Source: Bryobacterales bacterium
Lineage (GTDB): Bacteria; Acidobacteriota; Terriglobia; Bryobacterales; Bryobacteraceae
Length of the DNA: 12,349 nucleotides
Assembly: GCA_003517725.1 (NCBI GenBank)
Contig: DOZZ01000266.1
Span: 39,780-52,128 of the forward strand
Reading direction: 5' to 3'
Shown: piece by piece, positions 1-7,317 of the stretch
Layout of the letters: each line of letters begins with the position of its first letter
Numbering within the stretch: position 1 is the stretch's first letter
Notes under the pieces: model-generated
What the model saw: the letters and a program-made list of their open reading frames with translations, nothing else
The model's database searches: none
Told to the model about the DNA's origin: nothing
Made by a program: the position numbers and the translations under genes

Positions 1-486
1 ACCGTCATCGTCACGCCGCTGCAGGCCTACGCCACCGCCAACATTCATCTGTTTCGCAACGCGCAAATCTGCATCTCGCGCAAGGGCTGGATCGAAGACT
101 TCCAAGCGCCCTACTACCACCTGCATGTTCCGCGGCATCTGCGTATTCCGCCCGAGGTGAACCACTATCTGCAAAACGAAGGATGGGAAAAGGTGCGCCT
201 GCTGGCCGATGAAGACGAGATCTGCGATGGCCTGCGCGTCTTTTGGGCGGGAGTGCATCACCGCTCGTCGCTCGCGGTCTGCATCGAGACGGCCAAGGGG
301 ACCGTGCTCATCACGGATTCGTTTTTCAAATACGGCAACATCGAGCGAGGCCAATACCTGGGCGTAATGGAGAGCATGATGGAGGCCGACGCAACCTGGG
401 CGCGCATCCGGCGCGAAGGCCAGATCGTGGCGTCGATTTACGATCCGGAACTCTTCACGCGTCATCCTAACGGGATCGTCGCGTGA
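1..486 (+). CDS. Metallo-beta-lactamase-fold hydrolase, N-acyl-homoserine-lactonase type (3' end only)
   Basis: The reading frame is open from base 1, so the N-terminus, including the family's HxHxDH zinc motif, lies outside the window; 161 residues remain. The visible part fits the C-terminal half of AHL-lactonase-like MBL hydrolases: an N-A-x-I-x-I-S-R-K-G-W segment near the start, a GVHHRSS loop (His codon 256-258) where the family has GHTPGS, and an ITDS strand (bridging Asp codon 316-318). The ending ASIYDPEL falls where the family normally has HDP. The final zinc-ligand His therefore seems replaced by Tyr (codon TAC at 439-441). Members open lactones or hydrolyse other esters; the substrate is unknown here. 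The gene overlaps the following dehydrogenase by 4 bp, so the two are probably translationally coupled. An internal ORF starting with GTG at 157 is part of this same frame and not a separate gene. The family is fairly secure, the specific activity is not. Confidence 0.72.
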   Translation, partial: TVIVTPLQAYATANIHLFRNAQICISRKGWIEDFQAPYYHLHVPRHLRIPPEVNHYLQNEGWEKVRLLADEDEICDGLRVFWAGVHHRSSLAVCIETAKGTVLITDSFFKYGNIERGQYLGVMESMMEADATWARIRREGQIVASIYDPELFTRHPNGIVA

Positions 487-1271
487 CCGGCGGCCGCTTC
501 GACGGACGCGTGGCGGTTGTCACCGGCGGCGCCTCGGGCATCGGCCTGGCTATCGCGGAGCGCTTTGCCGACGAGGGCGCGCGGGTGGCGCTGCTCGATT
601 GCGCGGCCGAGGCCGGACAAGCGGCCGCTTCTCGCATTGCCGCCGCCGGCAACGTTTGCGAATTTTTCTATGCGGACGTGGCGTCCGAAGCCAGCGTCAT
701 CGAAGCGCTCGCACAACTAACAGAAAGTTTCGGCGGCCTGGACCACCTGGTGAATAACGCGGGCATGGTGCTCGTGAAGACCATTGAAGAGTGTACGTCC
801 GACGAGTGGGACCGGCTCATGGCGGTGAACCTAAAGTCGGTTTTCCTGACGGTCAAGCATGCCCTGCCCTGGCTGCGGCGATCCGCGCAGCCGAGCGTGG
901 TCAACATCGGCTCCATTTCCTCTTTCGTCGCGCAGCAGCGGACCCCGGCGTACGTGGCATCCAAAGGCGCCGTGCTGCTTTTGTCGAAGGCGCTGGCTCT
1001 CGATCTGGCGCCTGACGGCATTCGCGTGAACTGCGTATGCCCGGGCCTCACCGACACGCCCATGTTCCGGTTTCATGTGAATACCAGCCCCGACCCCGAG
1101 CGCACCATGCGCGAACGCTGCAATCGAGTGCCGCTGGGACGGACGTTGGCGCCGCGCGAAATTGCCGATTCCGTGCTGTATCTGGCCGGCCCGGAATCCT
1201 CCGGTATCACCGGAACGTCGCTGGTGGTTGACGCCGGTTACCTGGCGACCGCCGAATGGCATCGGGACTGA
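483..1271 (+). CDS. SDR-family NAD(P)-dependent oxidoreductase
   Basis: A classical short-chain dehydrogenase/reductase of 262 residues, the usual family length. Visible motifs are the Rossmann glycine motif TGGASGIG (14-21), an acidic Asp39 at the end of the second strand (favouring NAD over NADP), NNAG (91-94), Asn116, Ser144 and the catalytic YVASK (Tyr157, Lys161), followed by the CPG segment after the sixth strand. The start is GTG at 483, inside the GTGA overlap with the stop of the upstream hydrolase. There is no strong Shine-Dalgarno sequence, which fits translational coupling. These enzymes oxidise a secondary alcohol or reduce a ketone in the cytoplasm. Next to a lactonase-like hydrolase it could be a sugar or polyol dehydrogenase forming a lactone, but that is inference. 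A 212 bp gap with its own promoter separates it from the receptor operon. Confidence 0.9.
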   Translation: MTGGRFDGRVAVVTGGASGIGLAIAERFADEGARVALLDCAAEAGQAAASRIAAAGNVCEFFYADVASEASVIEALAQLTESFGGLDHLVNNAGMVLVKTIEECTSDEWDRLMAVNLKSVFLTVKHALPWLRRSAQPSVVNIGSISSFVAQQRTPAYVASKGAVLLLSKALALDLAPDGIRVNCVCPGLTDTPMFRFHVNTSPDPERTMRERCNRVPLGRTLAPREIADSVLYLAGPESSGITGTSLVVDAGYLATAEWHRD

Positions 1272-1334
1272 CCGCCGCACTTAAGTCGAAGAATCCACCA
1301 CGGCCTTTAACCCCGGCTCCCAAAGTCAGCAATC

Positions 1335-1342
1335 TGTATACA
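1335..1342. promoter_or_regulatory. Palindrome TGTATACA, candidate GntR/FCD operator 1
   Basis: A perfect 8 bp palindrome, with the right flank extending it to TGTATACAAT. It fits the general yGT-N-ACr form of operators bound by FadR-subgroup GntR regulators. It lies 17 bp upstream of the -35 hexamer. The GTATAC core recurs exactly 31 bp downstream, about three helical turns, so two dimers could sit on the same DNA face. Assignment to the regulator at 11648-12304 is inferred from family operator form and location. Confidence 0.5.
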
Positions 1343-1358
1343 ATTTTTGAATAATCAC

Positions 1359-1387
1359 TTGACATTGTATACGTTTGCATAGAGAAT
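1359..1387 (+). promoter_or_regulatory. Candidate sigma-70 promoter of the receptor operon
   Basis: A perfect -35 hexamer TTGACA lies at 1359-1364. A 17 bp spacer separates it from GAGAAT at 1382-1387, a 4/6 match to TATAAT. Transcription would start near 1394, giving a leader of about 90 nt before the receptor start codon. The region is clearly AT-richer than the genes around it. The weak -10 suggests a promoter that is low or regulated. A second operator-like palindrome lies inside the spacer, where a bound repressor would block RNA polymerase. Confidence 0.55.
1364..1375. promoter_or_regulatory. Palindrome ATTGTATACGTT, candidate GntR/FCD operator 2
   Basis: A GTATAC core (1367-1372) with a full ATTGT left arm and a degenerate right arm. 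It lies within the spacer of the candidate promoter. Its core is 31 bp from the core of the upstream palindrome. The two sites are complementary in their imperfections: the first has the good right arm ACAAT, the second the good left arm ATTGT. The position predicts repression by steric hindrance, relieved when the regulator binds an effector. Confidence 0.5.
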
Positions 1388-1432
1388 TCTTGATGTAGGT
1401 CAAATCGCATCGCCTGCTGTCAATCGCCTACA

Positions 1433-1462
1433 CGCGCGGGGCTCGGAGCGCAAATCCGCGCG
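1433..1462 (+). promoter_or_regulatory. GC-only hairpin in the receptor mRNA leader
   Basis: An inverted repeat, CGCGCGG at 1433-1439 and CCGCGCG at 1456-1462, forms a seven-pair G/C stem around a 16 nt loop. It ends 10 nt before the AAAGGAG ribosome binding site. It has no following U-tract, so it is not a standard intrinsic terminator. It could influence mRNA stability or ribosome access, or be coincidence in high-GC DNA. Confidence 0.3.
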
Positions 1463-1472
1463 ACCCAGTTAC

Positions 1473-1479
1473 AAAGGAG
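1473..1479 (+). promoter_or_regulatory. Strong ribosome binding site for the TonB-dependent receptor
   Basis: AAAGGAG at 1473-1479, four bases before the ATG at 1484. It is the best Shine-Dalgarno match in the window and fixes the receptor start. It fits a gene product needed in larger amount than the downstream enzymes. Confidence 0.75.
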
Positions 1480-1483
1480 ACGT

Positions 1484-4400
1484 ATGTGTTTACGACAATT
1501 TCCCGGCGGGATCAAATTCTGCTTTTCTGCGTTGTGCGTGTATCTGATCACGCTTGCGTCCCCGGGAATGGCCCAAGAGTCGCGGGCCAGTATCGTCGGC
1601 CGCGTGACTGATTCAAGCGGCGCGGTGACCCCCGGTGTCACCATCACGGCCACCAATCAAAGCACCAACGTCTCCGCCCATGCAGTTTCGAACGCCGACG
1701 GCGCCTACCAGATCTTGTCTCTTAATCCCGGTCCGTATAGAGTCTTCGCGGAACTGGCCGGATTCAAAACCTATCAGAGGGAAAACATTGAGCTGCGGAT
1801 CAACGATCGCGTTGGAGTGGATATCCTGCTCGAGCCGGGGAACGTATCCGAAAAGATCGTGGTGTCGGGCGAGACGCCGCTGCTGGAAACCGCATCGATC
1901 AACGTGGGCCAGGTGATCAGCAACCGGAACATCGCCGAGTTGCCCATACCTCACGGCAGTGTTCGTGCGCTCTTCTTCCTGGCAGGCGGCGTGGCTCTGG
2001 CGGGTGGCGGCAACTCGATCGCGATGAAGTTCCAGGACCCGTCACGCCCTGCATCATCCAGTTGGCTGAGCTTCAACGGCTCTCCCCTGGGCTCCACCGA
2101 GTTCACGCTGGACGGCGTGCCCAACACCCAAACATCCAACTCCGACTTTGGCGAGGGAATGTCCAACCAGCCGCCGGCCGACGCGATTCAAGAGGTGAAG
2201 CTGGAAACAGCGTACGATGCGAGCGTCGGACACACTTCCGGTTCGCACATCACCATGGTGCTCAAATCCGGCACGAACGACCTGCACGGCACCGCCTACT
2301 TCTTCTACCGCAATCCATCCCTGAACGCGAATAGCTTCCTGAGCAACATGGCGGGGCGCCCGCGACTCGACTTTGCGTACGAGCGGGGCGGCTTCAATAT
2401 CAACGCGCCTGTGCGGATTCCGAAGATATACAACGGGAAGAACCGTACCTTCTTCAGCTACACCTATGAAATCATGAACGATTACTCGCAGGGGTATCCG
2501 TTGCTCGCCACGGTTCCGACGCTAGAGGAACGGGCGGGTGATTTTTCAGCATTGCTGAAGCTAGGCTCGAAATATCAAATTTACGATCCCGCGACCACCT
2601 CGGCGGTATCGGGAGGCAGATTCTCGCGGCTCCCGTTTGCGGGCAATATCATTCCCAGCAGCCGAATCGATCCGATCGCCCAGAAGATTCAACAGTTCTG
2701 GCCAAAACCAAACGTCGCCGGTCTGCCCGACGGGACCAATAATTTTTCGGTTACCAGCTCCGACCCAAACTTATATCAGAACCATATCGTGCGCGTCGAT
2801 CACGTCATCGGCGACAAGCAGCGCCTGTATGGACACGTAGCAAAATACTTTAAGACGGAAGGTCCGTTCCGGGACTATTTTCTGAATCAAGCGAGCGGCC
2901 AGTTCGCAAGAATTCAGCCTTTGAACGTGGCCACCGACTACACCTACATTTTTAGCGCGAATTTCGTGATGGACCTTCGCTATGGATTCCAACGGTATCC
3001 CATCGCCGGGACCCCCAAAAGCGTAGGGTTCGACCTAAGCACGCTAGGTTTTCCGCAGGCCGTTGTGAACCAACTGGCTTATCGCAACCCGCTGTCCGTA
3101 ACGTTTCCGACGGTGGGTGTTTCGGGAGTTCAAACTCTAAACGGCGAAAACCCCAGTTATACCGGCGATGACATTCACTCCTGGTTTGCGGACTTCAACC
3201 ATCCGGTGGGTAACCACGCATTGAAGTTTGGCGGCGAGGGCCGCGTCTACCGCAAAAATGCTTACTCGTACACGGACGGCACGCCGAGGTTCTTCTTCGG
3301 AACCGCTTTCACCAACGGCCCCCTCGACAACAGCGCCAGTTCTCCGGGCGGCGTGGGACAAGGGATGGCGGGGTTTCTGCTGGGCCAGCCCACCAATGCC
3401 GATGTCAATATCAACGATAGCTATGCTATTAAGTCGACCGAATACGGAGCTTACCTTCAAGACGACTGGCGTATTACTCCGAAACTGACCGTGACGATGG
3501 GACTGCGTTACGAATACGCGGGACCGTTGAGCGAACGATTCAACCGCACAACACGTGGTTTCGATCCGACGGCGAGCTTGCCGATCGCAGCTCAGGTCCA
3601 GTCGAACTACGCGGCGAACCCGATTCCCGAGATTCCCCCCAGCCAGTTTCAAGTCAGGGGCGGCGTAGTCTTCGCCGGTGTCGGCGGCCAGCCGCACACC
3701 TTGTACCCCGCCGATACGCGCAACTTCATGCCGCGCTTCGGCTTCGCGTACCACCCGCTGAAGAATACGGTGATTCGCGCCGGTTACGGAATATACTACC
3801 TCGATAACGGCGTCGTTTCGCGGTTCGGACCTTACCAGCTTGGTTACAGCCAAACCACGAATCTTATACCCACGATCAATAACGGCGTGACGCTGATCGC
3901 GAACCTGGAAAACCCTTTTCCCAACGGAATTGCGACTCCGACAGGAAACAGAAATGGTCCCATGACCAACGCCGGGCAAGGCGTCGCTTTCTTCGATACC
4001 GGCTTGAACACGCCCTATATGCAGCGCTGGAATTGGACCATGCAACAATTGCTGCCCGGTAGTTTTTCGCTTCAGTTAGGGTACGCCGGAAGCCGCTCCA
4101 CAGGCTTGCTCGTTGGAAAGAACTACAATGGGCTGCCCGATCAATATTTGAGCACGCTGCCGGTCAGGGATCAGTCCGTGATTAACCGGCTATCCCAGCA
4201 AGTAACGAATCCGTTCTATCCCTTGCTGCCAGGGACCGCCCTGGCCGGCCGGACTGTGTCGGTATCCCAGCTTCTGCTGCCGTTTCCACAGTTCACGAAT
4301 ATGTCGTCGACCACCAACCAGGGGTACTCCTGGTATCACAGCCTGCAGGCGATGGTCGAGCGGCGGTTTGCGAACGGCTTCAGCTTCCAGCTTTCTTACA

Positions 4401-5014
4401 CGTTCTCGAAGCAGATGGACGCCATCTACTACCTGAACGCCGGCGATGCCATGCCTTATCGCAGTATATCGGCGGGCGACCGGCCGCACCATGTCGGTAT
4501 CGCGGCCATTTACGAGCTGCCGTTCGGCAAGGGCAAGGCTTTGCTTAGCAACGCACCCACGCCGGTTCGGCAGATTGTGGGTGGCTGGCAACTTGGCGCG
4601 GTCGTAAATAGCTGGAGCGGAACTCCCCTCAGTTTTGGCGATATGATCTTCAACGGCGACATCAAGAACATCCCGCTGCCCAGCGGACAGCGGACGGTGC
4701 AACGCTGGTTTAATACCCAGGCCGGCTTTGTGACCGCCCCGGCACAACAGTTAGCCAGCCACTTATTCACGGGTCCTCTCTACTATTCCGGAATTCGATC
4801 GGACGGACTGAACACTACGGATCTGTCGGTACTGCGATACATTGGACTGCGGGAGACCATGAAGCTGCAGATTCGGGCGGAGGCGCTCAACGCGTTCAAC
4901 CACCCGAACTTCGCGCCTCCCAACACTTCCGTGACCAGTTCGGCGTTCGGGACGGTGAACACGGAATCGACATTCACGCGGATCATCCAATTCGGAGTCA
5001 AGTTAATCTTTTGA
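1484..5014 (+). CDS. TonB-dependent receptor with carboxypeptidase-regulatory-like domain (Oar-like)
   Basis: An outer-membrane protein of 1176 residues. Residues 1-30 are a signal peptide: a basic start, a hydrophobic core around 12-26 and likely signal peptidase I cleavage after GMA, before Gln31. Residues about 35-115 form a carboxypeptidase-regulatory-like beta-sandwich (SIVGRVTDSSGAVTPGV, then GAYQILSLNPGPYRV). A TonB-dependent plug follows at about 120-275, including FTLDGVPN and the IQEVKLETAYDASVGHTSG segment. The rest is a large beta-barrel rich in aromatic and Gly/Asn/Thr repeats, with typical strands such as AYLQDDWRITPKLTVTMGLRYEY. The chain ends in Phe (QFGVKLIF), the usual barrel-assembly signal. 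No convincing TonB box is seen. This architecture is common in Acidobacteriota, where it is thought to import large or complex substrates. It leads the operon, so it probably takes up the compound that the downstream enzymes process. The ligand is unknown. Confidence 0.93.
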   Translation: MCLRQFPGGIKFCFSALCVYLITLASPGMAQESRASIVGRVTDSSGAVTPGVTITATNQSTNVSAHAVSNADGAYQILSLNPGPYRVFAELAGFKTYQRENIELRINDRVGVDILLEPGNVSEKIVVSGETPLLETASINVGQVISNRNIAELPIPHGSVRALFFLAGGVALAGGGNSIAMKFQDPSRPASSSWLSFNGSPLGSTEFTLDGVPNTQTSNSDFGEGMSNQPPADAIQEVKLETAYDASVGHTSGSHITMVLKSGTNDLHGTAYFFYRNPSLNANSFLSNMAGRPRLDFAYERGGFNINAPVRIPKIYNGKNRTFFSYTYEIMNDYSQGYPLLATVPTLEERAGDFSALLKLGSKYQIYDPATTSAVSGGRFSRLPFAGNIIPSSRIDPIAQKIQQFWPKPNVAGLPDGTNNFSVTSSDPNLYQNHIVRVDHVIGDKQRLYGHVAKYFKTEGPFRDYFLNQASGQFARIQPLNVATDYTYIFSANFVMDLRYGFQRYPIAGTPKSVGFDLSTLGFPQAVVNQLAYRNPLSVTFPTVGVSGVQTLNGENPSYTGDDIHSWFADFNHPVGNHALKFGGEGRVYRKNAYSYTDGTPRFFFGTAFTNGPLDNSASSPGGVGQGMAGFLLGQPTNADVNINDSYAIKSTEYGAYLQDDWRITPKLTVTMGLRYEYAGPLSERFNRTTRGFDPTASLPIAAQVQSNYAANPIPEIPPSQFQVRGGVVFAGVGGQPHTLYPADTRNFMPRFGFAYHPLKNTVIRAGYGIYYLDNGVVSRFGPYQLGYSQTTNLIPTINNGVTLIANLENPFPNGIATPTGNRNGPMTNAGQGVAFFDTGLNTPYMQRWNWTMQQLLPGSFSLQLGYAGSRSTGLLVGKNYNGLPDQYLSTLPVRDQSVINRLSQQVTNPFYPLLPGTALAGRTVSVSQLLLPFPQFTNMSSTTNQGYSWYHSLQAMVERRFANGFSFQLSYTFSKQMDAIYYLNAGDAMPYRSISAGDRPHHVGIAAIYELPFGKGKALLSNAPTPVRQIVGGWQLGAVVNSWSGTPLSFGDMIFNGDIKNIPLPSGQRTVQRWFNTQAGFVTAPAQQLASHLFTGPLYYSGIRSDGLNTTDLSVLRYIGLRETMKLQIRAEALNAFNHPNFAPPNTSVTSSAFGTVNTESTFTRIIQFGVKLIF

Positions 5015-5114
5015 CCACGGAAACCGGTATGAACTTCAGGGAAGGGTGGCACGCCGTGCCGTGGCGCCTGGCCTCCGATGGGAACGATCTCGCGCCGTGC
5101 GGGTTCCAGGTCTC

Positions 5115-7271
5115 ATGTTAGTGCGCCGGCGGGATTTCCTCGCGGCGGGAGCCTCGGGCCTGCTGACGTTTCGCGGTCCGGCGCGGGCCGCCGCTTTAGG
5201 CCAGCGGCAGCGGCTCACGGCGATCCACACCATGGTCGACACGCCCGCGTGGGCAGCCGACCCGGGCAAGAGATTCGATCCGAAAAAGTTCCTGCGCCTG
5301 TGCCTTGAGGCCCGGGTCGAGGTGATTGAATTCAAGACCAAGAATGCCGTCGGCGATGCCATGTTTCCGTTTCGGGGGCGGCCCTGCCCGCGGGACTGGG
5401 TGACGGAAACGCGCGCGCTCGCGCGAGAAGCCGGCATCGAATTCATCGCCTACTACAATGTCGGCCTGGATAACTGGATGGCGACACAGCGGCCGGAGTG
5501 GCGCTGCGTCGATCCGCATGGCAAGCCGGAGATCGCCTTTGGCGCGTTCAACTGGATGTGCATTCGCTCGCCGTGGCGCGATACCGTGATCGCTGAACTG
5601 CGGCAGATGGAGCAAGCGTTGCGCCCGGACGGGGTGTGGTTCGATCTGCTGGGAGCCCCGAACGCGTACGGCGTGGGCTCGTTCAATCCAGGCGCGGCTT
5701 GCTTCTGCCCGTATTGCAAGGCAGCCTACCAGGCCAAGTTTGGAGAAGAGCAGCCGGTATCTTCCGAGGACCCGGCCATCCGTCTTCGGGTCAACCGCTT
5801 CGGGCAGGAGGCCCGGGTTGCCATGCTGCGCGACTGCACGGGGATGCTACGTTCGATCGACCCTAAGGTCGAACTGGGATACAACGGCGCGGGGCTCTAT
5901 GACGACCTCGCGGCCACGCCACAAGACCTTCGCGACCTGGTCACCTACAATTCGTCCGAGGCCAAGCAGCACCGCATCATCAGTTTCACGGCCAAGAGCC
6001 TGTGGGCCCTGGGCAAACCTTTCCAGGTGCACACTTTCGGCGGTTTCATGCGCATGGACCCGGGTTCGGTCGTCGGCACCTGGTCCGCTTGGAACTTGAT
6101 CCCCGCGCCATACCTTGAGGTCAGCGCCGCCATTATCAGCGCGCATGCGGGACGCATTGGCCTGGGCGTGAACCCGCTGCCGGACGGCACGGTCTACGAT
6201 GGCGAGTTTCAACGTGCTGGGCAGGTGCTTTCAGCCGTCGTGGACCGGGAACGGTGGCTCGCGGGATTGACGAGCGTCCCCAACGTCGCGGTGGTCTACG
6301 ATGCCGAATCGGAATTGCGTCTCTTGCCGCTGCCCGCCACGAAAGGCCAGCCTGTACGGGAGGAAACCACCGGACTTCACGATGCCCTGGCTGACGCCGG
6401 CATTCACTTCGACGTGGTGCAGTCTTCGCGCCTCGACACCGCCGGTTACAAAGCCATCCTGCTGGGCAACGCAGTCTGCCCGACGGAGCGGTTACGCGCT
6501 ACGCTGACGCGCTTCGTGCGCGGGGGCGGAATACTGATCGCCACCGATGAGACCTCTCTGCGCGACGCAGCCGGACGGCGGCGAAGCGACTTCGGCTGGC
6601 CCGACTTGTTGGGCGTGCGATGGACCGGAACGTCGCCGTACGCCGAAGCCAACTACGCCTGGCTTGGCGACGATTTGCGCGGCGACGCTCCCGCGTACCC
6701 GCTGCTGTTCCGCGCGCCCGTTTTGGAAGTGCAATGCACTACGGCGGTGAAGCTCGCGGAACTGGTCTACCCGGAAGGGCACCGCACGCCGCGGGTGTTC
6801 ACCGACGGCGAAACGCCGTACACGCACTTCAAGCAGTTCACCGGAAAACCGGTGGTAACGCTCAATCGCGTGGGACGGGGGGCGGTCATTTACATCAGCG
6901 CGCCGATCGGCCGCGAAATCGCCACGCGCCAGGACCCTTGGCTCAAGCGCCTGGTGGCGCGCTGCGTTACGCATTACGCCACTGGGCTCGCCATCGAAAT
7001 GCAGGCCCCCACCGGGATTCAAGTGGTTTTTGGACGCAAGCCTGGCATGTCCGTCGTGTCGCTGGTGAACTATTACGGCGGGCTGGCGCCGGGAACGGAC
7101 GAACATTCCATGCCACAGGTAGGTCCGGTGCGGCTGACGGTCCGGCACGGGAACCGTCCGGTGGCGGTCCGTCTGTTCGGCGGTCATGGCCTCGATTGGA
7201 AATACCGCGATGGCGCGATCGATGCCAATATTCAGACGGTGGGGCACCATGCGCTGCTGATCGTCACATAA
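5115..7271 (+). CDS. Tat-exported glycosidase-like protein (GHL6-type barrel with beta-galactosidase-trimerisation-like domain)
   Basis: The ATG at 5115 gives 718 residues and places a twin-arginine signal at the very N-terminus: RRRDFLAAGASGLL (4-17) followed by an ARAAA cleavage region (23-27). The frame extends upstream to a GTG at 5046, which would add 23 arginine-rich residues before the Tat motif and is less likely. Residues about 30-370 look like the TIM barrel of the hypothetical glycosyl hydrolase 6 group, related to GH29/GH42, with GVWFDLLG holding a candidate catalytic Asp177. A cysteine cluster CFCPYC (Cys196, Cys198, Cys201) resembles the structural zinc site of GH42-type enzymes. 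Residues about 387-500 form a GATase1-like domain (VAVVYDAES, then GGGILIATDE) as in beta-galactosidase trimerisation domains; a beta-sandwich tail probably follows. It probably acts on a carbohydrate in the periplasm. Domain recognition is from pattern memory, and activity is unproven for much of this group. Confidence 0.72.
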   Translation: MLVRRRDFLAAGASGLLTFRGPARAAALGQRQRLTAIHTMVDTPAWAADPGKRFDPKKFLRLCLEARVEVIEFKTKNAVGDAMFPFRGRPCPRDWVTETRALAREAGIEFIAYYNVGLDNWMATQRPEWRCVDPHGKPEIAFGAFNWMCIRSPWRDTVIAELRQMEQALRPDGVWFDLLGAPNAYGVGSFNPGAACFCPYCKAAYQAKFGEEQPVSSEDPAIRLRVNRFGQEARVAMLRDCTGMLRSIDPKVELGYNGAGLYDDLAATPQDLRDLVTYNSSEAKQHRIISFTAKSLWALGKPFQVHTFGGFMRMDPGSVVGTWSAWNLIPAPYLEVSAAIISAHAGRIGLGVNPLPDGTVYDGEFQRAGQVLSAVVDRERWLAGLTSVPNVAVVYDAESELRLLPLPATKGQPVREETTGLHDALADAGIHFDVVQSSRLDTAGYKAILLGNAVCPTERLRATLTRFVRGGGILIATDETSLRDAAGRRRSDFGWPDLLGVRWTGTSPYAEANYAWLGDDLRGDAPAYPLLFRAPVLEVQCTTAVKLAELVYPEGHRTPRVFTDGETPYTHFKQFTGKPVVTLNRVGRGAVIYISAPIGREIATRQDPWLKRLVARCVTHYATGLAIEMQAPTGIQVVFGRKPGMSVVSLVNYYGGLAPGTDEHSMPQVGPVRLTVRHGNRPVAVRLFGGHGLDWKYRDGAIDANIQTVGHHALLIVT

Positions 7272-7317
7272 CCGCTCGCGATGGCATCGTGTCATTAGTT
7301 AAGGGGAGAAAACCCGA

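Noticed and set aside
1433-1462. Intrinsic terminator for the SDR gene
   Set aside because: The hairpin lies downstream of the candidate promoter for the receptor and lacks a U-tract. No convincing terminator is visible between 1272 and 1358.
3137-4048. A 303-codon open frame on the - strand inside the receptor gene
   Set aside because: It is antisense to an intact beta-barrel, has low-complexity composition, and shows no recognisable motif or clear ribosome binding site.
5046-5114. Upstream GTG start for the Tat-exported protein
   Set aside because: It would put 23 arginine-rich residues before the RRRDFL motif, which belongs at the N-terminus. The GTG also abuts the purine-rich stretch with no proper spacing. 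It is kept only as an alternative.
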